Below are positions 47,537-59,162 of a stretch of DNA of 64,000 bases, piece by piece. Within the stretch, counting starts at the first letter, position 1. Each line of letters opens with the position of its first letter. Origin of the DNA: Colletotrichum lupini (taxonomy: Eukaryota; Ascomycota; Sordariomycetes; Glomerellales; Glomerellaceae); NCBI RefSeq assembly GCF_023278565.1, contig NC_064677.1:2418001-2482000 (forward strand). The letters are read 5' to 3'. The notes below the pieces were generated by a model that saw only the letters and a list, made by a program, of their open reading frames with translations, was not told the DNA's origin and did not search any database. The position numbers were made by a program, and so were the translations under genes.

Positions 47537-49441
47537 TTGGCGCATTTTCTCATCTACTTGCCTGTCTTTTCACGATGTGCAGGTCAAGCTGCGGAGAGCT
47601 TTGCAGCTGGATACGCTCAGACGCTTGAGGTTGCAGAGTATTCTGCACCGCCTCGCCAACGAGGCTGAGGGCTGATGGCCGTTCGTACCCCCTCCTCGCT
47701 CGGCAGGGAAGTGATCTCACGGCGTTTCGAAACGAGAGAGCCAGCATGACGACATGACAGCGAATTTTGGGGCAGTTTCAGAGTTCTGGACCGAACCCGA
47801 GGGCCGACTTGGCTGGTGCATCAGCGCAGCAAACCAAGAATTACGGCCTTTTACTATCCTTCCTGGTAGCGTCAGCATCAGCAACAGCTGCCGTCAGCGG
47901 CAGTGCATGAATTTTTGACGAGAGATGAAAGCATGAGCTCCACTGCCAACCAACGATGCAGTCGCAGTTTGGAGGGGTTGCATGGTCGGCAGGGTGCCCT
48001 TTGTGTACGGATTTACTGCAACGACTCAGCACGGGACATGACGAGGTCAAAGGACTGATTGATGGGCAGTCCGATGTGGGAGCCTTATTCATGCAAGGGG
48101 ACGATCAAGAGTTGTCAAAAGGGAACGGATGTTGGGCGCCAGAGACAAAGCACGAGCGAAGGGGGAGGAATCGCCAGAAAATGGTCGTCTACACTCTATA
48201 GTCGTCAATCATGACACCTACATGATTAAGATGTCACCAAATTCCCAAGTGTAACCTGCCGTTCCGTTCCCGTCGGGGCATGGACATGAACGGACATTCC
48301 GCAATTGGCATTAATTTAAACAACCAGTCAATTTGGACCAAGAGGAAGAAACATGACTTTGTTTAATCAAAACGGTTGCGACCCGCAAATAAAAGAGAAT
48401 GTAAAAGAAATGGCAGCAAATTAAGGCTCAAGCAACAGTCGTACAACCGTTCCCGTCTCTCCCTGCCATCTCGGTTGATGAGGCTTTCAACAGCAAGGAG
48501 AGTGCTAGAACAGAAAATGGGGTGGAGCAGTGTCGGCCCCCGTATGGAGTACCTAGGTAAAGCCCAAATTGGGTTGCTTCACCCAATCGCCCGACGCCGT
48601 TTTGTTAGGACCCGCCCGTTTGGGACACTGAAGGACCCCGGTCCACCGTTCCTCCCCAATCATTGGTATCACCCCCGAATTCCCACGAAAGCAAGGAGGC
48701 GCAGTTACCGTTCGCGTCGTCAATTTATTCGTGGAGGGAAACGGCATAGAAAGAAAAGGGCAGGTGTGTGGTGTCACGTAAGTCTGGTGGCTAAGGTGGC
48801 ATGTGGGCGGGATTTCAGGCAGATGGGGTTCTCTCTCTGCCATCTTTGATTACTTTTGCGAACCCATACCCTTCAATTGTCTCTTCTTCCCTTCTCTTTG
48901 CTTTTTCCTCTTGGTGGACTTATCGATATTCAATATTCCCCATTCGACTACGAACGAATACACCTCACCGAACCTGCAACAAGAGCCAACTACACCTTGA
49001 CTTTTTCTGCCTCCCCAAAGCGCCGCGCTGCTACGAATAAGAGTTCCAAACCACCCTGTGCGAACACTCTATTTTTCCCAGATATAGTAGCCCGACATAT
49101 GATCGTGCGCGGCCACCCACCACTCGCATTTCATCCCCCCTCCTGACGAACCTTTGGCACCTCGACGTCACACCTTTCAAACTCTCTAGCCCCCCCGCCG
49201 CGCTAAAGTAGCTTTTCCTTTCCTCACGCGGGGACTTTGCAACGCCTCGAGCACAACCTAAAAAGAAGCTTGATCTATATCCCCCGCCACTTCAAACGTC
49301 CAAGTCGATTGCGTATCTAGAAATCGAACTTCCCACGGAACTGCACCGAGGATTACGAACAACCTCCCAGCTTCATCTTCACCGCACAACCGAGAAGAGC
49401 GTTTGAAACGAACAATACACCTAATCCCCTTCGCTAAAGCC
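47537..49441. other. Intergenic, CSL4 3' end / Sec2-like promoter
   Basis: About 1.9 kb. From about 48840 the plus strand becomes C/T-rich up to the next start, consistent with a promoter and a leader of several hundred bases. No gene recognised in the rest. Confidence 0.45.
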
Positions 49442-50230
49442 ATGAGCGCGACAATGACAATGACCGCCGCGCACCCGCCGCTAACACCGCCAACCCTCTC
49501 CCTCTCAACCGACCGCTCAGAGCAACATTCATGCCCCTCCTGCGGTGTCGTCCTCGAAGCGCCCCCCGCCCTCCTCGAAGCTCAGTCCCGCATCGCCGAC
49601 CTAGAAGCCCAGGTCCGCCTCCTCAACCAAAAGGCCGCCGCCGCCGTCGACCGTTGGGCCGATTACGAAGACGAGCTCACACGTCTGCGCATTGCCGCCT
49701 CCCACCGAACCTCCACCCCCGCCGCCTCTCCCGGTCTCGCCCCCGCGCTGCCTCTCGCTCCCAGTCCCTCGCCCACCCGCACCAGTTTTTTGAGCGGCGG
49801 CGCAAATAGGTTGTCACAGCTTCTCAGCCCGCGGGGCATGAAGTCCTCGCCGAACCTGCGCACGCCGTCACCGCCGCCTGACGGTCCCGCATCGACGGAG
49901 GATCTGCGGGAGGCGCTGGGAAGGGAGCAGAAGATGAGGATGGCTGCGGAGAGCAGGCTGAGCACGACGAGCCAGGAGGTGGAGGAGCTGAGCGTCAGTC
50001 TTTTCGAGCAGGCCAACGAGATGGTCGCGACGGAGCGGCGGGCGCGGGCAAAGCTCGAGGAGAGGGTCGAGACGCTGGAGAAGCGGGACAAGGATAAGCT
50101 GAGGCGGTTGGATCGGCTCGAGGGCGCCGTGGGCCGGATCGAGAGGGTGAGGTCGCTGTTGGGGGAGATGAATGCCAGGGACGAGAGTGTGAGGGAGGCG
50201 GCGGAGCAGAAGAGGGCTTCGCAGCCGTGA
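49442..50230 (+). CDS. Sec2p-type Rab GEF coiled-coil protein
   Basis: Predicted GDP/GTP exchange factor for a Sec4/Rab8-type GTPase in exocytosis. Single exon, 262 aa, from ATG 49442 (the in-frame upstream codons contain no ATG). Order: a disordered N-terminus, a CPSCG knuckle (about residues 32-36, no second cysteine pair visible), a first coiled coil (ALLEAQSRIADLEAQVRLLNQ), then a Ser/Pro-rich linker (about 85-160). The Sec2 core coiled coil follows, with the diagnostic SLFEQANEMVATERR (about 188-202) then KLEERVETLEKRDKDKLRRL. The SLFE-x-AN-x-MV heptads are the GTPase-contact region in yeast Sec2. Much shorter than yeast Sec2 (759 aa), so it is a minimal form or one of the small fungal Sec2-domain proteins. 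No spliced 3' extension found. Confidence 0.82.
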   Translation: MSATMTMTAAHPPLTPPTLSLSTDRSEQHSCPSCGVVLEAPPALLEAQSRIADLEAQVRLLNQKAAAAVDRWADYEDELTRLRIAASHRTSTPAASPGLAPALPLAPSPSPTRTSFLSGGANRLSQLLSPRGMKSSPNLRTPSPPPDGPASTEDLREALGREQKMRMAAESRLSTTSQEVEELSVSLFEQANEMVATERRARAKLEERVETLEKRDKDKLRRLDRLEGAVGRIERVRSLLGEMNARDESVREAAEQKRASQP

Positions 50231-50925
50231 CGGGAAGAGCCTCCTGGACTTTGGGAATCATGATGGAGTAGGTATGTACGATGCATAGCGGTGCGATATC
50301 CGCGGGACTTTTTAATGACGATACGACACGAATTGCATATTGGGCGGGAAATACTGGGTAAACTTAACGAATCATCATGGCCTGGGAAAAAGTCCTACGG
50401 AGGAGGAAGAAGCAACACCGAAGCCCGCCCACAATAATCGAACCTGTGAGCTACAGTTGTAGGTAGCGCGGCACTTCAGGATTAGGGGTATAACCATCTC
50501 AAGCTTCTGGGCAGAAGTCCCGTTTTCAACTGACGGCAGGAAAGGAAGCAAATCGATTATTATACCTCTAGTATAGTACGTATCGACGAATACACAAAGG
50601 GAATACCGGAGAGAGATTGCACATGAGGTCACACGGCCTTCGGGTCCGGAGAACACAATTCAAACGACATGATTGAGCTGTTTTAACTGATGAACTTCGT
50701 CACCTTCTTATTTATAAGGGCAAATGGGCAAGTCGGAATGAAGTGTCCAACTGTCGGGTCACCCCTCGATCTGCAATGCTTTTCTGGGTCATGCTAAATG
50801 AAGCCTCCGTACGCCGTGCCCTTTTCCCAGGCCGTAGCCTCACAAACTGAAATGTTCTCATCACGAAGAAGCCCTTGTGTCTCTGTGTACGTTATGTCTC
50901 GTCTACCCTATGCGACGCTCAAGCT
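50231..50925. other. Convergent 3' regions
   Basis: About 0.7 kb between convergent Sec2-like and PUS4 stops. Contains both 3' UTRs. Nothing else seen. Confidence 0.45.
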
Positions 50926-52564
50926 TTAGTCTTGAATACCTTCCCATACGTCATCAAACTTCTTTTTGTTAGCTGACTTCGCCTTGGGAGAAGTTTTGGG
51001 AGAACCTTTGGGTGACGCCTTGGGTGACGCCTTAGGTGATGCCTTGGGAGACTTCTTGGGCGAAGACTCCTTGACATCGCTAGCCTGCTCCGACTTGACC
51101 ACCTTGGCGGCGGGCGCCTCGTCTCCCGAGCTGGAGTTTCTCCTCTTCTTGGACGCGTTGTCGTTCTTCTCGAAGCTCTTGTTCTCCCACTTGCGCTTCC
51201 TGTCATCCTTGCGGCCGTGGTTCTGCTGCTGCTTCTGCTGACCTTGGGCATTCTGTCGCTCGCGTTGCGACTGCGGTGCTCCGTTGGGGTACTTCTCGGT
51301 CCATTCAGACAATGCCTTGGCGACCTTGGGTCCCCAGACCTCCTCTCCCTTGAGAACGTCATCGTACTCTAAGCAGCTATCAGTGCGAACCTCGAAGTCG
51401 CCCTGTCGGGATCGCTCAAGCTCGGCCATCATGCCCGCAGAGTCGACCTTGGCACCCAGATCATGGCAGAAGCTGCGAACATAGAATCCAGACGTGACCT
51501 TCATGCGGATTCTAGCAGCGGGCGGGCCCTTGTCGGTCCAAGGGAAGGGCTCATCCGCAGATGGAGGTGGCGGGATGAGGTTGGAGCCCTTGCCGCCGGG
51601 GAGCTGCCCCAAAGCGCCAGACATCAGGGCCGGGTTCTTGGGCGGCTTCTGCTTCTTGGCAGGCTTGTCGCGAATAAGACCGTCCTGGCGCTCCTCAAAC
51701 TTCTTCTTAACAGTCTCGTGCTCAGAGAGGGCTTTCTCTTCTTCCTTCTCCTCCTCGGGAGTGAGCCGGCGGCCGGAGCCCTGTTGCTTCTCCACTCGCC
51801 AGACCTGCTCAGCGAGGTTCTTCTCGGCCGTCTCAGCCTCTTCGGTAGGCCATCTGTAATTGTGCGTCCCAGGCTCGTACCACTCGACCAATTCGAGCTC
51901 GGACACTTCGACATCGCGTCCCACGATTTCTCTAGGGATAGCCTTGCCCTCACGAGCGTACTCGTACAGCGGCTTTCCCTCCATCTTGAGTGCCGAGTAC
52001 AGAGGCGGGATCTGCTCGAACTTGCCCCTGAAGCTGTCCATCGCCTTCTCGACCTTTTCTTTTGTGATCTCATCGTACGGCCGTCTGCTCAATATTCTAC
52101 CGACGCGGTCGTAGGTGTCTGTGCTTGCGCCGAATAGTACCACCGTCTCGTAGGTCTTGGTGCAGTCGAGGAAGGAGCCGAGTGACTTGGTACCCGATCC
52201 GACACCCAGAATGAGCACGCCGGTCGCCAATGGGTCGAGTGTGCCTCCGTGGCCCATCTTTACGCGGGAGTCTTTCTTAACGGCTCGGCGGCGCTTCCAC
52301 TCTTGCTTGGACTCCTGCATCTTGGCGGCAAGGTCTCTCTCGATCAACGGCTTGAACATGGCTGAGGGGTTCATCTGCTGCTGGCAATCGCGGATCACCT
52401 GCGCAGAGCTCATGCCGTATGGCTTGTTGATGGCTGGGTTGGAGATACCACGGTCAGCGTTTGTCGAATCGCATCGCACGCCTGCAGACGCCCAAAGAGC
52501 AACAATGGGAAGCAAGGAGGCATCGCTTACCGAAGACGCCTTCGTACACGGTGTCTTTCGCCAT
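50926..52564 (-). CDS. PUS4: tRNA pseudouridine-55 synthase (Pus4/TruB)
   Basis: Forms pseudouridine 55 in the T-loop of cytosolic and mitochondrial tRNAs. Exons 52531-52564 and 50926-52433 (97-nt intron) give 513 aa. The start MAKDTVYEGVFAINKPYGMSS matches the TruB opening. The catalytic motif GHGGTLDPLATGVLILGVG carries Asp78. KTYETVVLFGASTDTYD, PPLYSALKMEGKPLYEYAREG and VTSGFYVRSFCHDLG complete the fold, the last two split by a long charged insertion (about residues 255-335). The C-terminal ~130 residues are basic, Gln-rich and end in repeated Ser-Pro-Lys-Ala units, a histone-H1-like tail absent from yeast Pus4 (403 aa) as I remember it. An upstream in-frame stretch to 52711 lacks stops, so a longer N-terminus cannot be excluded. 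Confidence 0.93.
50980..51060 (-). repeat. 12-bp minisatellite coding SPKA repeats
   Basis: About six imperfect 12-bp units (GCCTTGGGTGAC-like on the plus strand) within PUS4. They encode Ser-Pro-Lys-Ala/Gly/Thr repeats in the C-terminal tail. Confidence 0.8.
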
Positions 52565-53185
52565 CTTCCAGAGATTGGGCGTAATTCTCATTCGCCCGAA
52601 GTTAAGGATCTTGAGGGGTAAAAGAGAGAAAGAAACGATGCGGCCGGTGGGGGTAGGTGCGACCTTCTCTTTAGCTTTTGCGCTTTCCGTGGATCTTGCG
52701 CTTCTCTGCATGCAGTTCTGGGAAATTTTTTTTAGGAAGGGACGTTCCAGTGATTCCTATCGGCTTATCTATTGGTCCAGGAATGACAGAGCCCCTGTCT
52801 GCTGGACCCGTGGACTAGCAAGTCCCCTGTAACAGCGACGAGTCCCGCTACCTTTCTTCCCAGCTTCAGTGGGGGGAGGAAGCGGTGGTCGCCTGCCCCG
52901 CATCAGTAACTGTACTTCATACGGCATGCATGCACAACGTTCCGCGCGCTCCAGCTTTCTTTAATGGATTTGAGAACCGCGTTCGCGTGCTCCCTTCCCA
53001 CCTACCCACACATCGTCGTTGTGGCCCGTCGCAACTTGCACTATCACCCCGCAACATCTCATTCTTCTCCCCACTGGGAAACGCATCCTAAGCCCGATGA
53101 ACTTGCACCTGGCACACATTTACGCCTCGTACACCGAGAACCCCCACCCTCACTACCTCGAACGATTGCAGCTTTGAACAGGACA
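52565..53185. promoter_or_regulatory. Bidirectional promoter PUS4 / RFTS gene
   Basis: 621 bp between divergent starts. Holds both promoters. The frame upstream of 53186 stays open to 52964, but the first codons do not resemble the conserved protein. Confidence 0.5.
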
Positions 53186-55574
53186 ATGGCTGGACGGCGG
53201 CGACGAACGTCGGATTCGACGACTGGCACCGTCGAACCCGACAGACGGGCCTATGCTAAAGAACTTAGCATTCTCAAGAGATACGATCCTGTGGAGGGAG
53301 ACATGCTACAGACATTTGTTCTTGAGGATGCCATCGTCTGCGACAAGAAGGGCAATCCCGTTGAGCTCTTTACCGTCAATACCCAGGGCCCATTCACTGT
53401 TCGAGGTCGCGTCGTCATCGACGGACCGCAGACGGCAAGAGGTCTGGCTTCATCCATGAATACCCATCGCCTCCAATCGCTTACATCACGCAGCCGTAAA
53501 ACCTTCTACGAAATCAGCCTTGATCGAAACCCACGAATGCACTCGTTACGCTATCGGCGTTAGCGACAATGGCTATGGCGCATGGGCTGGGGGCGCGGCG
53601 GGATGGTACGAAATTCGACCACCATCAGCCGCCTACAAGGCGATATTCGACCACACAATCGAAGGAGTTTCGATCTACTACACGATTCTAGACATCATCG
53701 AGGAGCACGCTGCAGCCAATACGAACAGGAAGGGCCCCAAGAAGAAGAAGGGTGTAGCAATGACCATTGAGACGTTGTTGTTCAAGGTGAGCCTGGCGCT
53801 GAGAAGGATCCGGCGATCTATGCTGACGCAAGTGACAGTATGCAGTAGCCATGGGTGATGGTGCTACTCTTGAGGAGGTGGAACAGCGCTGCGACGATCA
53901 TGCATCTTTCCTCATATCCCATTTCTATGAAGAGCCAGAATTCGAATGGACGCCGACGCTCTTTTTCAAGTGGATGACAGAGCGACACCCAGTATGTGTA
54001 GCTCCACCGAGCTTTGCTGGAGACCCAACTAATCATTTTAGGATATTCATAAGAAAGTTCTTGAGCTCAGGAAGAAGAAACTTGCGGGTATTAAGCCTGG
54101 TCCATCGATACCAGAGGAGACCGAAGCTGTGGTGACGCCGACTGTTTCGGACGAGCCGCCCGCGCAGAAGGCGTTGTCGAAACGAAAGCAAAGGGGTACA
54201 CCTGCCGACGATAGCCAGACCGATTCACACGACTTTGCTCTCTCTGCAAGGGACATGAGGTCCAGATCAAGGGGCAAGACCAAGACGCAGTCGCCCTCCG
54301 CCCCCGAGCCTTTGGAGGAAGCCATGGCAGTGGACGAGACCCCAGAGGTTCCAAACCAAACGGAACTTGTCAGAACTGTCCATGACCGATCCAACGTGGA
54401 TGCCCTCCTAGAAGCCATCGACGACATCAAACCCGAAGCTGAGCCGTTGAGTAAAGCAGCGTTCTCCAAAGTGTCATCAAAATTGTACTACAAGTACAAG
54501 GTCAAAGCCTACCTGGGAGCGGCAGACATTCTCAAGTACTATGCGAAAGAGCTGGTTGAACGCCTGGATCAGGATGAGTGGAGAGGGTCTGGTTTCTGGA
54601 AAACGCTCGAGGAATCTGCCCAAGGTGCTCGCTTCTCTCTTGAGCACATTCAGCTTGAGCAAATTCCTGAAGCCCTAACGCGGCGTAAGGCAAAGGAAGT
54701 ATCAAATCCACGGAATCGGTGGCCATCACTTCCTGAAGAGGCCCAGGGGAGCACGGATGTTGCAACTCCTCCTCCAAGACGTGTCGGTAGACCGGCTGGA
54801 AAGATGTCAGGCCTTCGGCTTGCGGGCACCAGTGGTAAGCGACGCTTTGACTCCGGGGATGAGACCCCAGAAAGCGTCTCCCGACAGGTCGCAAAGAGGT
54901 TCCATGCCGGTGACGCTTCTGACGAGGATGAAGTCATGAATGATGGCAGCAGCTCTGAAGGTGACGATTCCAGTGTCGATTCTGCAGAATCGCCCACCGC
55001 ATTAAAGGTCGTTGTGCGAGCAGAGAACATTCCAACAACAATACCTAAAGGACCTAATGGCACTTGGGTCTGTGACGAGGACGACTGCGGGTTTGTCGAA
55101 CGAAATCCAGAATCAGAAGACGGACGTATAAGAATCAACGAGCACATGCAGAACGAACACTACCACGAAGACGAGAACCAGGTCCAGCGCATCAACTTGG
55201 CAGTGACGGAGGGTGACAAGAACCATCTCCCCATAGAGTATGCCTCCCCACTCTCCTCTCCTGAATTTAGATATGCTTGTGTTTCAGACGAGCCACTAGA
55301 AGTTTCTCCTTTTTGGGACACAAATCCAGAAAATGGTCCTTGTGGCAGGTCGAATCTAATGTAGACGACACAAAGGAGAGCGATGTTTTTTCAGGCACCT
55401 AGGGCGACCTTGCAGCTGGTTCAGCTGCCCTTTGAGATGAGTTTTGCTAACAACTGTCCTAGTCACCTGCTCGAGAAGATCCGCCAAATGGGCCACAAGA
55501 TCCAAGCGACGGAAGAGTTGGAGATCAATGAGACGGTCGTGCCTCAACCCATCAAAAGACGGTTGCTCACTTGA
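53186..55574 (+). CDS. RFTS-domain zinc-finger protein, Raf2-like
   Basis: Candidate heterochromatin factor. Exons 53186-53441, 53494-53786, 53839-53991, 54042-55237, 55463-55574 give 669 aa. Residues about 90-235 resemble the replication-foci targeting (DNMT1-RFD) domain: YAIGVSDNGYGAWAG, GWYEIRPPSAAYKAIFDHTIEG, then EFEWTPTLFFKWM. There is no methyltransferase domain. Residues about 235-330 are basic/acidic and disordered. A folded segment SKLYYKYKVKAYLGAADILKYYA follows. A zinc finger WVCDEDDCGF...INEHMQNEH (C-x4-C-x18-H-x4-H) lies at about 577-608. The end HLLEKIRQMG...VVPQPIKRRLL comes from the last exon. Architecture and length recall fission-yeast Raf2 (RFTS plus zinc finger, CLRC H3K9 methyltransferase complex). 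The analogous Neurospora complex is DCDC. The first donor (GTCTGG) is weak and the last intron is long (225 nt), so these two junctions are the least certain. Confidence 0.72.
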
Positions 55575-56293
55575 ATGGGCAATTGCTAGCGATGCTTCGA
55601 CGTAGTCAGGGGTTGCTTACGGCGAGACAAGGTTCGAGGACAGAAACACAATTAGTTTATTTGCATGGACTTGGCGTTTAGGGGAGATTCAGCAGGCATC
55701 TTCAGCACGGCATAAGCTGATGGCGTTGGTTAGAGAGAGATCACACGGATTGGCTCATGACGATGACGTGCATTATTATCAGCCCAAGGTTTTGGCTTTG
55801 AGCGGCTGGCTTTCAAGTCACTTTTGTAGGAATCAAATGACTTAATACCCAAAGCAGCTGTCCGTCTTGGCATACGAGTGCTCCTGTGTACCATCGAAGT
55901 AAGCAAGAGAATGTGAGAAACAGAGTCTCCCAGTGTTAGCTCAACACCCACCCAAAGTCACCCGCGTCATCGGCCAAGAGTACGCCATTGATATACCTCG
56001 GCCACTACTGATTTATAGGTAAAGTCTGCTTCCATTCATCTGATATAGGACAGCTAACCTACGGCTTTATGAAAATTGTAATGCAAACTTGATCTTTGTC
56101 TGGATCCAGCTTCGAGCCCTGCCGCACGCTCCAAACCCCCGAGGCTATACACGGACTGACAAATGTCTCATATTCCACCCCGGGAGCGCATAGTGCTCTC
56201 GTGGGGTCGCAGCTCGGCGTCTCTTATGCTGTCCAGTCCTTCGTCTGCTTTTGGTTCGCCAACGCCACGCTCCAAGGCCAGACATCTTCAGCC
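55575..56293. other. Convergent 3' regions
   Basis: About 0.7 kb between convergent RFTS and MKT1 stops. I see nothing further. Confidence 0.45.
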
Positions 56294-59162
56294 CTAAAAC
56301 CGCCTCTGGTCCAGGTACTTGCTCGCTGTTGACCATACCGCCTTGTCAGCCGCCGGAACCTCCTTGTCGAGCGTCTGTACGCCCTTGTGGATGGCGTCGA
56401 AAAAGGCAAATGCAAGTTGAATATCCTCCTTGAAGTTGGTAGCGTAGGGGAAGAAGCTAGTGGGGAACTCCTCGATTTTGGCTTGTCGCAGCTCGATATC
56501 ACCGACGGGAAGCTCGTCCATGAGTGTCTTGACCGCAATTCCCAGAGCGATGTCAGGGTTGTGGAGGAAGGGCAAACTGTGAGACCGATTAGTGGCTGAA
56601 ATGATTGAGGTCAAACAAAGACACTTACGTCTGGCTGATTTGCAGGTAGTCGTTGCGATCTCTCTTTGACTGTGCGTACAGGAACATGGACGCCACAATT
56701 GCCTCAACGAGGTCGCGATCCGCCTCACGCACAGCAGTCGAAAGTGACCGGAAGAGGAGAAGGTTCTTGTTGAGCGGCCCGGTGTATCCATTAGACTCGT
56801 GTCGAAGTTTCAATAGGGAGGCACATCTGCTGATGAGAAGGATGCTCGCCTTCTCTTCGTCAGTACCGTTCATTGGCGCTCCATTAAGCTCTTCGTGTCG
56901 ATGGCCTGAATTGAGCACATCGTGCCTGATGAGCTCGAACGCATTCAGGATCGCCTCAAATATGTTGAGACCTTCAGGTACCTGCAAGTCCTTGAGCGAA
57001 TCCTTCATCGCCCAGATTGCGCTGGCAACGGCGTTACCCCAGTTCGTCAATGTGTGCGAATCATCGACGTAGCCGCGGAGATGGAGGAATCTCCAGATGG
57101 CGACCGCCGTGATATTCTGAACAGAATCAATGCCTCCAATACGCTTCTTCTCTTTGGGGAAGGTGCCTTTGACGAAATCATCGAACAGGAGTGCCAAAAT
57201 CTCGAAAGCGATGGATCCAGGGGGTTCATCGACGCCTTCGGCGACAGTCTTGAAGGAGCTTTCCTTCACGTCCCATGTGGCGGCACGCTGAGATGGTGAT
57301 GGCTGAAGAGACTTGTTGATTTTATACGAGAAGTTGTCGTCGAACCAAACCTTCATGGTGATGGCGTTGTGCTGGAGACCACGGTGAAGTCTCGGTATCA
57401 GAAGCGCGATGCTCTGCTCCTTGAGAGGAACAAGTTGGCTAGTAACCAGTTTTCTATACTGTTCTGAGGCAACTCCATCCAGCGTAGGCGTGACGACGAT
57501 TCGACTATGTGTTATATAGTCGAGGACGCGAGAGCCAATTAGACCAGTATTGAGGTAGTGGAACAATTCTCCGGGAAGCTGAAGACCAAGGTATTCGTGA
57601 TTATCACTTGTGATGTGGTCAAAGTCGTTGACTTTGATCTCGCCTTCTTCGGATATATAGATGAAGTGGTTGACGGCCATCTTGGCTTGTCTGTACTTGT
57701 CCAGCCACTTGGGGTCCTTTGACTTCAGAATGTCGCCGTAGGAGCTGCAGGCTGATTGAACAGATTTTTCCGACGCTCTTAAGAGGTTGACAGCATCGTT
57801 GATCGTGAAAGGCTGGCGTGGGTTGAGTGAAGTGTCCAGGAGTGGTGGGAAGGGTGGTAGGAAGGAGGTTCCGGTCATGAGCAGAGCGTCGCTCAACATG
57901 CCTTCGCTGATGTTCAGTGACCGCACAAGATTCTTTTTGGATAACGATGTGACGGTCTTTGCCTCCCAATCTATCGTTCGAATCAGGGTGTCCTTGATCG
58001 GATACAGGATCAGCTCCTGCGAGCCCATGACAGCGGCGCATTGGTCTGAATCGATCATGTCGAAGTGGGCGAGCTAATAGCTCGTCAGCATCGAAAGTCT
58101 CGTCCTATTCAAGCTCGAACCTACCTGAGCGGAGGCATTATAGGGGGGGACAAGGAAGTGCAGGTCGTTGTCCTTCAGGATAGACTTGAGCAAGGGGTAG
58201 AGGTTCTGGATGCGAAAAGCGCCTGCAGTCTCATGGTCAGTGTGGCCCATCGGCATCACAGCGATGATGCGTACCGCTGTTGGCACCAAACGCGTCGACA
58301 GCTTCCTGTGCGTGGCTGTTGAAGTATAGCTTCCAAGCTTCGTCCGTCTTCTGGTTGGCAGTTCGGCCTCGCTGAACGGCGACCTCCTCTTGGCCGGTCA
58401 CCGACTGTCCATCAAAGATGAAGAACGGTACGATCTTGTGTGCCTTCCATTGGTCGATATCAGCTCGGAGATGGTGCTCAATGCCAGTCATGCCACCCAG
58501 AGCGGGCAGGAGAGGTTCGTGGAAAGGAGGGGTGTCGAGGAAGAGTTGGAGGTAGTATGTCGCGTCAATGGCTATCGCGCAGTCCTCGAGCTCGGAGACA
58601 TCGTGACTCCTGCCCAAATGATTTAGTTGTAAGGAATCTCAACGTTGAAACCCTGTTCGACTTACGTTGCCTGGCCATTGATCCAAGCGTCCTCCACAAG
58701 ACCTGTCATATCGAGTCAGTAAATCTCATGGTACAAATCGCAGAGCGTAGCCCGGCGGTTGTGAAGCGCAGCAGTGAGAAGAGGCTGATGTGCCCGGCCG
58801 GAATCGTCCTGCCCGCCGCTCCTTCCTGGTGTGGTGAGTTGTGCTGTTCCCAGAAAGCCGAAATAGCCTTCTTTTTGACGGGTGTAGCTCGAAATGTTCG
58901 ATGCCAATGCTCAGGCAGAGTCTTGATGCTTCTCGACAGGCGAAGCTACGACGTATGTGGGTGTGTAGAGCTTCCAGGCAGGTACGGCGGAATCGGATGT
59001 TTTGGGGCGCAGGAAGCGGGTATGACGCAGGTAGCCTTGAAGACATGTGACGGCGAGGCGAGGATCGGGAAGAAAGGGATCGGAGAGCAGAGCAGAGGAC
59101 CAGCGCATCGCGGGGTTGGGATTTCGAAGAGGCGGGAGAGAGGAGGAAGACTCACAAGGCAT
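56294..59162 (-). CDS. MKT1: MKT1-type XPG-fold post-transcriptional regulator
   Basis: Homologue of yeast Mkt1, which with Pbp1 regulates mRNA translation and stability. It has an XPG/FEN1 nuclease-like fold. Exons: 59156-59162, 58666-58702, 58275-58609, 58125-58222, 56629-58073, 56294-56576, giving 734 aa. It opens MPCLVEDAWINGQAT, then the XPG-N core LEDCAIAIDATYYLQLFLDTPPF, GGMTGIEHHLRADIDQWKAHKIVPFFIFDG, and the XPG-I-like region FRIQNLYPLL...FLVPPYNASAQLAHF with DSDQCAAVMGSQELIL. Mkt1-specific N and C domains fill the remainder (HEYLGLQLPGELF, LLIPRLHRGLQ, IAFEILALLFDDFVKGTFP). The first coding exon is only 7 nt and is followed by a 453-nt intron. The other introns are 51-56 nt. No ATG in frame exists in exon 2, which supports the distant start. 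Confidence 0.92.

Noticed and set aside
51463..52137. 224-codon plus-strand frame
   Set aside because: Leu/Arg-rich antisense shadow of PUS4.
52964..53185. N-terminal extension of the RFTS protein
   Set aside because: Open by chance. The composition does not resemble the domain, and MAGRRRRTSD at 53186 is a more plausible start.
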